From: Catenuloplanes niger
Lineage (GTDB): Bacteria; Actinomycetota; Actinomycetes; Mycobacteriales; Micromonosporaceae
Direction: 5' to 3'
Assembly: GCF_031458255.1 (NCBI RefSeq)
Contig: NZ_JAVDYC010000001.1
Location: 5,651,001-5,715,000 of the forward strand
Length of the DNA stretch: 64,000 nucleotides
A program made the position numbers and the translations under genes. The notes under the pieces are model-generated. The model saw only the letters and a list, made by a program, of their open reading frames with translations. It made no database searches and had not been told where the DNA came from. Positions 56,257 through 64,000 of this stretch are shown here, one piece after another; within the stretch, counting starts at the first letter, position 1, and every line of letters begins with the position of its first letter.

Positions 56257-56336
56257 GGAAAGCCTTAAGCGAGCCTGAGATCCGCCTGAGGTACGCCTCG
56301 GAACCGGCCTCGGAAACCCCGATTACAGCGGGACTT

Positions 56337-56399
56337 TCACCCCCGCGTGACCCCCGAAACGTCGCCTCGGCGCGGCAAACGGGGGTCACGCGGGGGTGA
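56337..56399. promoter_or_regulatory. Perfect 20-bp inverted repeat between leuD and hupS
   Basis: TCACCCCCGCGTGACCCCCG (56337-56356) and its exact complement CGGGGGTCACGCGGGGGTGA (56380-56399), separated by 23 nt. No T-run follows. It could end the leuCD transcript or regulate hupS. Confidence 0.85.
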
Positions 56400-56518
56400 T
56401 TCCGTTGCGACACAAGGACTTTTTTCCCACGGATGTTTGTATCTGCTGCTCCCAGGGCATACCGTGCGCGCAGAATCATTGTGTAACAGTCCATTCGCTT
56501 CATCGGGAGGGAAATCTC

Positions 56519-57211
56519 GTGAACAAGGCCGAGCTCATCGAGGCGCTCGCCGCTCGCCTGGGAGACAAGAAGACGGCGACGGCGGCGCTGGACGCGGTTC
56601 TCGCGGAGGTCCAGAACGCGGTCACCAAGGGCGACCGCGTCGCCATCACCGGCTTCGGAGTCTTCGAGAAGCGCGTGCGCGGTGCACGAACAGCCCGCAA
56701 CCCACGTACCGGCGAAGCGGTGAAGGTGAAGAAGACGTCCGTACCGGCCTTCCGGCCCGGCGCCGGCTTCAAGGAGCTGGTCGCGAGCGGCAAGGTGCCG
56801 AAGGCGACCGCTGCCAAGAAGACCACCGCCACGGCGGCGAAGACCACTGCCGCGAAGGCGACCACCGCCAAGGCCGCGCCGGCGAAGGCCGCCACCGCGA
56901 CGAAGGCGACCGCGACCGCGACGAAGGCGACCGCCACCAAGGCGACCGCGACCAAGGCGACCGCCGCCAAGTCGACGACGACCGCGGCGAAGAAGACGGC
57001 CGCCACCAAGGCCACCGCCACGAAGGCGACCGCGGCCAAGACGGCTGCGGCTCCGGCGAAGACGACCGCGGCCAAGAAGACCGCCGCCGCCACCAAGGCG
57101 ACCGCGGCCACCCCGGCCAAGAAGACCACCGCTACCAAGAGCGCGACCGCCACGAAGTCGGCTGCCAAGAAGGCGCCGGCCGTGAAGAAGTCGGCCGCCA
57201 AGAAGCGCTGA
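56519..57211 (+). CDS. hupS: HU-family nucleoid protein with lysine-rich C-terminal tail
   Basis: 230 residues. HU domain at 1-90 ([41 protein letters not shown]). The remaining 135 residues are Lys/Ala/Thr-rich repeats such as [10 protein letters not shown], like histone H1. In Streptomyces the HupS type acts in chromosome compaction and lies near leuCD, which supports the symbol. GTG after GGGAGGG. Confidence 0.92.
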   Translation: MNKAELIEALAARLGDKKTATAALDAVLAEVQNAVTKGDRVAITGFGVFEKRVRGARTARNPRTGEAVKVKKTSVPAFRPGAGFKELVASGKVPKATAAKKTTATAAKTTAAKATTAKAAPAKAATATKATATATKATATKATATKATAAKSTTTAAKKTAATKATATKATAAKTAAAPAKTTAAKKTAAATKATAATPAKKTTATKSATATKSAAKKAPAVKKSAAKKR

Positions 57212-57238
57212 TCCCTGCCTGAGAAGCACAAGGGAAAC

Positions 57239-57281
57239 GCCGAGGGCGCCGCACCCCGCACGGGGGTGCGGCGCCCTCGGC
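57239..57281. terminator. Terminator after hupS
   Basis: Perfect 19-bp stem starting GCCGAGGGCGCCGCACCCC with complementary GGGGTGCGGCGCCCTCGGC over a short loop, between converging genes. Confidence 0.92.
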
Positions 57282-57341
57282 GTACGCGGGCCGGCAGCAG
57301 GGCCGAGGCAGTAGGGCCGAGGCAGTGGAGATCGTGCGACC

Positions 57342-59312
57342 TCAGGCCTCGCGCAGGCCGTACCGCAGGTGCAGCGAGCGCATCGGCCGCGGCGCCCACC
57401 AGTTCCAGCGGCCCAGCAACGTCATCGTGGCCGGTACGAGCAGCAGCCGCACCAGCGTCGCGTCCAGCGCGACCGCCAGCACCAGCCCCAGCCCGATCTG
57501 CTTGATCGGTGCGAAGCCACCGGTCAGGAAGCCCGCGAACACCACCACCAGCAACAGCCCGGCCGACGTGATGATGCGCCCGGTCTGCTGAAGTCCCGCC
57601 GCCACCGCGCGATCCGGGGCGTCGCCGGCCAGATGCCGTTCCCGGATGCGGGAGAGCAGGAACATCTCGTAGTCCACGGACAGCCCGAACGCGATCGCGG
57701 CCACCAGCACCGGCACTGTCAGGTTCGTGTCGTGGAGCCGTTCGCTGCCGAGCAGCCAGGCGAAGTGGCCGTCCTGGAACACCCAGACCACCACGCCGAG
57801 CGAGGCCGCGATGCTGAGCAGGTTGGTGAGCACGGCCTTGACCGGCAGCAGGATCGAGCCGGTGAACGCGAACAGCAATGCCAGCGTGCCCAGCCCGACC
57901 AGCCCGGCCGCGATCGGCGCGCGCTCACCCAGCATCGCGCGGTAGTCGGCCAGCCGCGCACCCTGGCCCGCCACCTCGAAGCCCTGCGCCCGCAGCGCGG
58001 CCACCGCGTCCTGGGTGCTCGCCGACGAGGCCCGCTCCGCCGGGAACGCCCGCACGACGCCGTTCTCCGCGACCGTGCGCGCGATCCCCGGCACGGCCGC
58101 GATCCGCGCCTCGTCCGCCGCGGACGCGGGCACCAGCAACGGCTCCGGGCCGTACAGTGCCGGGAAGTCCCGCGCCAGCGCCTCGTCCAGTTCGCGGGTC
58201 GCGGACGCGGACGGCAGCGAGCGCGAGTCGCCGGTGCCGATCGTCAGGCCCGCCACCGGCAGCGCCAGCACCACCAGCACGGCCGCGGAACCGGCCAGCG
58301 TGAGCAACGGCCGCCGCTGCACCCGGGCCGCGACCCGGGCGAAGACCCGGCCCCCGGACGCGGCCGCCGGCGAGATCCGGTGCCCCCACCGGTGCAACAT
58401 CGCGGGCAGCAGCGTCACCGCGGCCAGCATGTTCACCAGCACCACGCCGGCCGCGGCCAGGCCCAGCGAGCGCAGGAACGGGTCCGGAAACACCATCAGC
58501 CCGGCCAGCGCGACCGCCACGGTCAGGCCGGTGAACAGCACGGTCCGGCCCGCGGTCGCGGACGCGCGCAGCACCGCGCCCGGCACGCCCGGATCGACCG
58601 CGCGCTCCTCCCGGAACCGGCTCACCAGCAGCAGCGCGTAGTCGACGGCCAGCCCCACGCTGAGCATCGTGGTCACCTGCACCGCGTAGACGGACACGTC
58701 CGTGACCAGGCTGAACAGGTAGAGCAGGCCGAAGTTCGCGGCGATCCCGACGATCGCCACGACCAGCGGCAGCCCGGCCGCGAGCAGGCTGCCGAACACG
58801 ACCAGCAGCAGCACCAGCACCACCGGCAGGCTGATCAGCTCCGCGCGCTGGACGTCCGCCCGCGCCTGGTCGCTGTACTCGGCGGTGGTCAACGGTCCGC
58901 CGGAGACCACGACGTCGGCGGCCGGCACGGCCCGCAGGATCTCGGCGGCCGGCTCCCCGGCGTCGCCGTCCAACACCACAGAGACCAGGACCACCGCGGG
59001 GGTACGGGTGGTGGGCACCGGGCCGGACACCGAGGCGACGCCGTCGAGCGCGCGCACCGCCGTCATAGCGTCCGCCACCGACCGCGCGGACGCGCCGTCG
59101 ATGACCGCGGTGATCGACTCCGGCACCGGGTTCGCGGCGTCCAGCCGCTCCTGCACGACGGCGGACTCGCTGCCCGGCACGGCGCCGAGGTCCGGACTCA
59201 ACCGGCTGAACAACCCGGTCGCGGCCGCGACGCCGGCGACGAGCACCGCGGCCCAGACGACGATGGTGAGCACGGGGCGGCGCACGGCGGCCCCGGACAG
59301 GAAGGCAAGCAT
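57342..59312 (-). CDS. MMPL-family transporter (RND superfamily)
   Basis: 656-residue membrane protein with two MMPL halves: helix 1 at about 15-32, a periplasmic loop, a five-helix block at about 150-330, a second loop and a second block from about 480. DYALLLVSRFREER and SVDYEMFLLSRIRERH are the paired RND-type signatures carrying the proton-relay acids. It likely exports lipids or drugs. It lies beside a two-component system that may regulate it. Confidence 0.92.
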   Translation of the reverse strand: MLAFLSGAAVRRPVLTIVVWAAVLVAGVAAATGLFSRLSPDLGAVPGSESAVVQERLDAANPVPESITAVIDGASARSVADAMTAVRALDGVASVSGPVPTTRTPAVVLVSVVLDGDAGEPAAEILRAVPAADVVVSGGPLTTAEYSDQARADVQRAELISLPVVLVLLLVVFGSLLAAGLPLVVAIVGIAANFGLLYLFSLVTDVSVYAVQVTTMLSVGLAVDYALLLVSRFREERAVDPGVPGAVLRASATAGRTVLFTGLTVAVALAGLMVFPDPFLRSLGLAAAGVVLVNMLAAVTLLPAMLHRWGHRISPAAASGGRVFARVAARVQRRPLLTLAGSAAVLVVLALPVAGLTIGTGDSRSLPSASATRELDEALARDFPALYGPEPLLVPASAADEARIAAVPGIARTVAENGVVRAFPAERASSASTQDAVAALRAQGFEVAGQGARLADYRAMLGERAPIAAGLVGLGTLALLFAFTGSILLPVKAVLTNLLSIAASLGVVVWVFQDGHFAWLLGSERLHDTNLTVPVLVAAIAFGLSVDYEMFLLSRIRERHLAGDAPDRAVAAGLQQTGRIITSAGLLLVVVFAGFLTGGFAPIKQIGLGLVLAVALDATLVRLLLVPATMTLLGRWNWWAPRPMRSLHLRYGLREA

Positions 59313-59373
59313 GCGCAGCAGATTTCCGGCCGCGGGCCTCGTCGCGGATCGCCACCGGGAGTGGCCGCCCGCC

Positions 59374-60060
59374 TCAGTCCGGAGAGCGACGTCCCGGGAC
59401 GACCAGTCCGGACTCGTAGGCGAGGACCACCGCCTGCACCCGGTCGCGCAGGCCCAGCTTGGCCAGCAGGTTGCTCATGTGGGTCTTCACGGTGTGCTCG
59501 GTGACGTACAGCCGCGCCGCGATCTCCGCGTTGGACAGGCCCTGCGCGACCAGGCGCAGCGAGTCGGTCTCCCGCGCGGTCAGTGACGCCAGCGCGGTCG
59601 CCCAGCGCCCGGCCGGGCTCGCCGGGGTGCCGCCGCGCCCGACCATGTCCGCGATCAGCCGGCGGGTCACGCTCGGCGCCAGCAGCGAGTCACCGCCCGC
59701 GATCGTGCGCACGGCGCTGACCAGCTCGTTGCGGCGCATGTCCTTCAGCAGGAAGCCGCTGGCGCCGGCGTGCAGCGCGTCGTAGACGTACTCGTCCAGG
59801 TCGAACGTGGTCAGCATCAGCACCCGGGCGTCGGTGGCCGCGCAGATCTCCGCGGTCGCCTCGATGCCGTTCTTGCGCGGCATGCGCACGTCCATCAGCA
59901 CCACGTCCGGGCGCAGCGCCAGCGCGGCCCGGACCGCCTCGTCGCCGTCGCCGGCCTCGCCGACCACGGTGATGTCCGGCTGCGCGTCCAGGATCACGCA
60001 GAAGCCGTCCCGCACCAGCGCCTGGTCGTCCGCCACCAGCACCCGCAGCTCGTCGCTCAC
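59374..60060 (-). CDS. NarL/LuxR-type response regulator
   Basis: 228 residues: receiver with phospho-Asp in VVLMDVRMPRKNG and Lys in FLLKDMRRNEL, then C-terminal LuxR HTH (LTARETDSLRLVAQGLSNAE, LYVTEHTVKTHMSNLL). GTG start at 60060. Partner of the following (upstream in transcription) histidine kinase. Probable targets include the neighbouring MMPL gene. Confidence 0.93.
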   Translation of the reverse strand: MSDELRVLVADDQALVRDGFCVILDAQPDITVVGEAGDGDEAVRAALALRPDVVLMDVRMPRKNGIEATAEICAATDARVLMLTTFDLDEYVYDALHAGASGFLLKDMRRNELVSAVRTIAGGDSLLAPSVTRRLIADMVGRGGTPASPAGRWATALASLTARETDSLRLVAQGLSNAEIAARLYVTEHTVKTHMSNLLAKLGLRDRVQAVVLAYESGLVVPGRRSPD

Positions 60061-60192
60061 CGGAGACCTCCCGCGCCGGCCGCGGACGGGCATGCGGCGG
60101 CCCACGCCGGTTCCGGAGCGCGGCACGCTGATTCGCGCACGGCCCGGCCGCCCGGCCGGACCGCGCACCCGAGGGGGCCCCGGCGCCGTTCG

Positions 60193-61809
60193 TCAACCAC
60201 GGGCGACCTCAGCCCGGTCCGCGCCCCGCCCCGCGGCCGCGCCACCCCCGCCGACGCCACCCCGAGGCGCCTCCGGCGCCGCCAGCGGACCGGTCGCCAG
60301 CGGACCGGTCGCCAGCGGACCGGCCGCCAGCGGACCGGCCGCCGGTGGGTCGGTCGCGTCGGTGGGAGGTGCCGCGGTGTGGTCCCGTGGCGGGCCGGCC
60401 GCCGGTCGGGCGGCGTCAGCAGGCGATCCCACGACTCGCTTCCGCTGCGGATCCGCGGTAGGGCCGGCCGTCCCGGCTGGTTCCCGTGCGGCTGTCCCGG
60501 CTGGTTCCCGTGCGGCCGTCCCGGCTGGTTCCCGTGCGGCTGTCCCGGCTGGTTCCCGTGCGGCCGTCCCGGCTGGTTCCCGTGCGGCCGGGTCGGCTGG
60601 TTCCCGTGCGGCCCGATCGCGCGGCCCTGTTCCCGGCGGGCCGGGAACGGGGCCGGGGGAGTGCCGCGGCTCCGTCGCGGTCAGTGGCACCGTCGCGGTC
60701 ACCGTGAAGCCGCCGCCCGGGTCCGGGCCCGCGGTGAACGTGCCGCCGCACGCCGAGACGCGCTCGCGCATGCCGATCAACCCGTGGCCCGGGGCGTCCC
60801 CGGCGGCCGCGGCGCCGCGGCCGTCGTCGGTGATCTCGGCCCGTAGCGAGCCGGCCGACCAGGTCAGGTCCACCCGGACCGCGGTCGCCCGGGCGTGCCG
60901 GATCACGTTGGTCAGCGACTCCTGGACCACGCGGTAGATCGCGACCGCGACCTCGGGCGGCGTCGCCGCGGGTGTGCCGTGCTCGGTGACCGTGACCGTC
61001 AGGCCGGCCTCCCGGGCGCGGCCGGCCAGTTCGGGAACGGATTCCAGGCCGGGCTGCGGCGCGCGGTCGTCCGGACCGCCGCGGAGCACGCCGAGCGTGC
61101 GGCGCAGCTGGGTGAGCGCGTCGTGGGCGGTGCCGGAGATCGCGTCGAACGCGCGCGCGGCCCGGTCCGGGTCGCGGTGCACCAGCAGCGGCCCGGCCTC
61201 GGCCTGGACCGCGATCATGCTGATCGAGTGGGCCAGGATGTCGTGCATGTCGCGGGCGATCCGCTCCCGTTCCCGGGCGGCCACGGCCGCCCGCTCCTCC
61301 GCGTGCCGGAGGCGCTCCTCGGCGTGCCGCAGCGCGCGTTCCTCCAGCAGTGAGATCCGGTCCCGGCGGGCGCGGGCACCGGTGCCGAGCGCGAACGAGG
61401 CCACGAAGACGCTGCCGGAGGTGAGCACCGCGCCGAGCGGCTTGTCCATCACCTGCTGGGTGAACACCACGCCGGTCAGCGTGCCGCCGGCCAGCACGGC
61501 CCGGGCCGCGAACGGGCTGGCCGCGGCGACCGTGTACGTGGCGACCAGCTGCCCGTACGGCCAGTCGATGAAGCCGTGCGCCACGATCAGCCCGATCGTG
61601 CCGGCGCCGCAGAGCACGGCGACCGGGAACGGCGCCCGCTGCCGCCAGACCAGTGGCAGCGTGGAGATCGCGGCGAGGAGCAGCACGACCGGCCGGGGGT
61701 CCTCGACGGCGCCGTGCCCGGAGACGGTCAGCAGGAAGCAGGCGATCGCGACCGCCGCGTCCACCGCCGTCGGGTTCCGCCTCGCCAGCGTCTTCGCCCG
61801 CTCCCACAC
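60193..61809 (-). CDS. Sensor histidine kinase with repetitive low-complexity tail
   Basis: 538 residues. About six N-terminal transmembrane helices to residue 140, a coiled Glu/Arg-rich linker, HisKA_3 with phospho-acceptor in RDMHDILAHSIS, and ATPase blocks NVIRHARA, TDDGRG and HGLIGMRERV. The kinase domain ends near residue 380. The last about 155 residues are a disordered tail with two repeats: AAREPAGT (8 residues, about six times) and TGPLA-like (5 residues, four times). GTG start. Confidence 0.93.
   Translation of the reverse strand: MWERAKTLARRNPTAVDAAVAIACFLLTVSGHGAVEDPRPVVLLLAAISTLPLVWRQRAPFPVAVLCGAGTIGLIVAHGFIDWPYGQLVATYTVAAASPFAARAVLAGGTLTGVVFTQQVMDKPLGAVLTSGSVFVASFALGTGARARRDRISLLEERALRHAEERLRHAEERAAVAARERERIARDMHDILAHSISMIAVQAEAGPLLVHRDPDRAARAFDAISGTAHDALTQLRRTLGVLRGGPDDRAPQPGLESVPELAGRAREAGLTVTVTEHGTPAATPPEVAVAIYRVVQESLTNVIRHARATAVRVDLTWSAGSLRAEITDDGRGAAAAGDAPGHGLIGMRERVSACGGTFTAGPDPGGGFTVTATVPLTATEPRHSPGPVPGPPGTGPRDRAAREPADPAAREPAGTAAREPAGTAAREPAGTAAREPAGTAAREPAGTAGPTADPQRKRVVGSPADAARPAAGPPRDHTAAPPTDATDPPAAGPLAAGPLATGPLATGPLAAPEAPRGGVGGGGAAAGRGADRAEVARG
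60281..60340. repeat. Tandem 15-nt repeat in the kinase tail
   Basis: Four copies of GCCAGCGGACCGGTC (60281, 60296, 60311, 60326) with one C/T change in the last two; a degraded fifth follows. It encodes the TGPLA repeat of the kinase tail. Confidence 0.92.
60468..60611. repeat. Tandem 24-nt repeat in the kinase tail
   Basis: Six nearly identical 24-nt units at 60468, 60492, 60516, 60540, 60564 and 60588, each containing GGCTGGTTCCCGTGCGG. They encode TAAREPAG on the minus strand. Differences between units are one to three bases, so the array is recent. Confidence 0.95.
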
Positions 61810-61851
61810 GCCACGCAGTATCCGCCGTGCGGGCGGGCCGGCGCCTCCCTC

Positions 61852-62817
61852 TCAGGAGCGAGCGGACGCCTGGACCACGCGGGAGTCGGACGGCAGCAGC
61901 CGGTCGGAGCCGACCAGGCGGTCACCGGCGAACGCGAGCAGCCAGCCGGTCCCCTTCGGGCTGTGGAAGTCGCGCGGCGTGCCGTGGCCGGCCACCCGGC
62001 ACAGCGCATCCGGAATGATCTTGCCCTGGCTGCAGACCACCACCGGTTCGCCGGCCGCGGCCAGCACCCGGATCCGGTCGGCCGCGACCTCGTGCCGCTG
62101 CTCGGGCCGCTCGCCGGAGCGCGGCTCGTCGAACGACGCGTCCACCTCGACCGGCAGGTCCACGGTCGCGGCCAGCGGCGCCAGCGTCTGCTGGCAGCGC
62201 CGCGGCGACGCGGAGATCAGCCGTTGCGGCCCGAGGTGCGCGCACAGTTCGGCCAGCTCGCGGGACTCCAGCGCGCCCACCTCGTCCAGCGGGCGTGCCG
62301 AGTCCGCGCCGGGCCAGGCCTCGCGGCGGCCGGCGTGCCCGTGCCGGACCACGGCCAGCACGGCGGTGACCGGCGGCAGCGCGGCGAACGCGTCCACCAC
62401 CCGGCCGTCGTGCGGATAGCTGAGCAGCTTGCGGGCCTGCGGCACCGGTAGCCAGCGCAGGTCGTCGACCTCCGCGTTCGGCGTGAACGGTGCGGCCTCG
62501 ACGTCCGGGCGGGGACGCATCGACCAGTACTCGACCAGTTTGGCGGCGTCCCGGGTCTCGTACCGGATGGCGGGCAGCCGGACCTGGGGGACCGCGGGCA
62601 CCGCGGTCTCCTCCCCGACCTCGCGCACGGCCGCGGTCAGCGGGTGCTCGCCCGGGTCGAGCTTGCCCTTGGGCAGCGACCAGTCGTCGTACTTCGGGCG
62701 GTGGATCAGGCAGATCTCCGGCCCGTGCGCGGCCGGGCGCCACAGGACGCCACCGGCCGCCCGCACGGTTCTCAGCGCAGCCAAGCGGTCTTCTTCGGTT
62801 GTGCCGCGTTCTCCCAC
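61852..62817 (-). CDS. mutT1: MutT1-like Nudix hydrolase fused to histidine phosphatase domain
   Basis: 321 residues. N-terminal Nudix domain with GKLDPGEHPLTAAVREVGEE (Nudix box), then C-terminal histidine phosphatase with RHGHAGRREAW and the second His in CSQGKIIPD region. This fusion is mycobacterial MutT1-like, hydrolysing 8-oxo-dGTP or dinucleoside polyphosphates (known for the family). GTG 62817 overlaps the CYTH-CHAD gene; an alternative GTG at 62766 starts 5 nt after it. Confidence 0.9.
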   Translation of the reverse strand: MGERGTTEEDRLAALRTVRAAGGVLWRPAAHGPEICLIHRPKYDDWSLPKGKLDPGEHPLTAAVREVGEETAVPAVPQVRLPAIRYETRDAAKLVEYWSMRPRPDVEAAPFTPNAEVDDLRWLPVPQARKLLSYPHDGRVVDAFAALPPVTAVLAVVRHGHAGRREAWPGADSARPLDEVGALESRELAELCAHLGPQRLISASPRRCQQTLAPLAATVDLPVEVDASFDEPRSGERPEQRHEVAADRIRVLAAAGEPVVVCSQGKIIPDALCRVAGHGTPRDFHSPKGTGWLLAFAGDRLVGSDRLLPSDSRVVQASARS

Positions 62818-64000
62818 GCCGCGGGGAATGCCCCGCGAACGGCGTGGATAACCGCGCGCTCCCGTTCGGCCAGCCGGCCGGCCGTCACTGCCATGCCATG
62901 ATCATCCGGCTTCTCGGCCGCCAGGTCCAGCCACGTCTCCGCGGCCATCGCGGCGTCCTGGTGCTCGCCGAGCAGGTTCTGCACCTTGGACAGCGCCTTG
63001 CCGAGCGCGGCGGCCTGCCCGCCGAGTACCGGGGCGACGGCCTCCACCGCGTACCGCGCGCGCTTGCCGTTGATCCGCACGCCGTGCCAGCGCTCGTCCG
63101 AGTCGCCGGTCTGCAGGGCGGCCGCGCCGGCCACGCCCTTGCTGCCGTTGACCAGCACGTCCCACGGGCGGGACACCAGGTGCGGCAGCACCTCGGACGC
63201 GGGCGCGTCCGCGTCCGGCGTGAGCTTCGGCTCCCGGGCGGCCTCGACCAGCAGGTCGACCAGTTTCCGGTACCGCGGCGTGCGCAGCGCCGCGTCCAGC
63301 GCGTCGAGCGCCTTGCGCTGCCGCTTCGCCAGCCGGGCGTCGAGCCGGTCCACGGCCCGCTCGTCCAGCGGCGCCAGCGGGTCGAGCGCGGCGGTCTTGC
63401 GCAGCCGGGCGCGCAGCACCTCGGCGTCGCGGGCCGCGCCGAGCACGCCGGCGATCCAGCCCAGCTCGTCCCGGAGCGTACGCGCCCAGGACGTCTTCAC
63501 CAGCGCGCCGAACGTACGCAGGTCGCTGCGCAGCCGGCGGCAGCCGACCCGCATCTGGTGCACCGCGGTGTCGCCGCCCGGCAGCGGCGCGCCGAGCCGG
63601 ACCAGCGGGTCGTGCGCCAGGATGCGGCCGATGCCGTCCCGGATCGCGGCGGTCACCACGTCGCCGGCGGTCGGCGCGTCCGGCAGTTCGCCGGCCGGCA
63701 CCAGGTCCGGCGCCGCGCTCGCGGCCGCGCCCATCGCGCGCGCGTGCTTCGGCGTGAACGTGCCGGCCGTGGCGCCCGCCTTGACCAGCAGCGCCTCCAC
63801 CGCGTCGAGCAGCGCCGCGTCGCCGTCCGCGCGCTCCACCTCGACCTCGCGGAACGTGGACCGGACCTTCTCGCCGTCCAGCACCTCGACGGTGTCGTCG
63901 TCCAGTTCGGCCAGCACGGTGCCGTCGCCGGACTGCAGCAGGTACGCCCGGCGTGCGCTGCGGACCACCACGGCCGGGACCAGTTCCTCACCCCGCGCGT
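62772..64000 (-). CDS. CYTH-CHAD domain protein, partial (5' end beyond window)
   Basis: The frame is open to the window end, so the N-terminus is missing; at least 408 residues visible. The N-terminal part (RRAYLLQSGDGTVLAELDDD, EVEVERADGD) is the end of a CYTH triphosphatase domain. The CHAD domain follows from about residue 110 with VHQMRVGCRRLRSDLRTF, RLRKTAALDP and RWHGVRINGKRARYAVE rich in conserved His/Arg. CHAD binds polyphosphate (known). Stop at 62772. Confidence 0.92.
   Translation of the reverse strand, partial: ARGEELVPAVVVRSARRAYLLQSGDGTVLAELDDDTVEVLDGEKVRSTFREVEVERADGDAALLDAVEALLVKAGATAGTFTPKHARAMGAAASAAPDLVPAGELPDAPTAGDVVTAAIRDGIGRILAHDPLVRLGAPLPGGDTAVHQMRVGCRRLRSDLRTFGALVKTSWARTLRDELGWIAGVLGAARDAEVLRARLRKTAALDPLAPLDERAVDRLDARLAKRQRKALDALDAALRTPRYRKLVDLLVEAAREPKLTPDADAPASEVLPHLVSRPWDVLVNGSKGVAGAAALQTGDSDERWHGVRINGKRARYAVEAVAPVLGGQAAALGKALSKVQNLLGEHQDAAMAAETWLDLAAEKPDDHGMAVTAGRLAERERAVIHAVRGAFPAAWENAAQPKKTAWLR

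Overview
The window is high-GC DNA from an actinomycete. A GC-rich third codon position, many GTG starts, leaderless-looking genes, an NdgR-type IclR regulator beside leuCD, a lysine-tailed HU protein and mycobacterial-style MutT1 and IdeR-box signals all fit Actinobacteria. Gene order and the sugar/pectin-degrading accessory genes suggest a soil or plant-associated Micromonosporaceae relative; the genus is inference. No phage, IS transposase or CRISPR array was seen, and nothing suggests a plasmid.

The core theme is branched-chain amino acid synthesis, split over several loci: ilvD (16-18 kb, minus), ilvB-ilvN-ilvC (20.7-24.2 kb), leuB (30.2 kb), ilvE (31.4 kb), cimA (36.7 kb) and leuC-leuD (54.2-56.3 kb) with divergent ndgR. 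serA and mpgS (mannosyl-3-phosphoglycerate synthase) sit beside ilvC. Two of these loci carry leader-peptide attenuators: a 22-residue peptide ending Val-Leu-Ile before ilvB, and an 8-residue peptide with Leu-Ile-Ile before cimA.

Layout: 0-5.3 kb holds a D-2-hydroxyacid dehydrogenase (cut by the window edge), a lipoprotein sugar dehydrogenase, a membrane metallophosphoesterase and a membrane-anchored hypothetical protein. 5.4-13.1 kb is a mannoside-use locus: LacI regulator, binding protein, two permeases (no ATPase), beta-mannosidase and ROK kinase. 13.1-16.1 kb holds a siderophore-interacting protein with an IdeR-like box and a TetR/SDR/SnoaL group. 18.2-20.4 kb is a GGDEF-EAL protein. 29.2-36.5 kb mixes ApbE, BCAA genes, an SDR/XRE pair, a phosphatase, a PRC-barrel protein and AhpD. 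38.4-42.7 kb has a membrane EEP phosphatase, a lone receiver and an M16 peptidase pair. 42.8-47 kb is a secreted cluster of two DUF4360 proteins and two pectate lyases. 47-50.8 kb has an NmrA-like protein, wrecked GAF-ANTAR genes, a small conserved protein, a glycosylase-like protein and a FAH-family hydrolase, followed by tRNA-Gln(CTG) and tRNA-Glu(CTC). 56.5-64 kb holds HU, an MMPL transporter with a two-component system, MutT1 and a CYTH-CHAD protein (cut by the window edge).

Two gene-poor islands (about 27.6-29.2 and 51.2-53.4 kb) and two shorter gaps share a dispersed roughly 75-80 nt repeat present four times in the same orientation, each copy beside tandem or decayed repeats. Each of the two large islands also carries one copy of a roughly 82 nt AT-richer hairpin element. 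Together with the two attenuators and a matched hairpin that encloses the ribosome-binding region of both pectate lyase genes, these are the most interesting unexplained signals.
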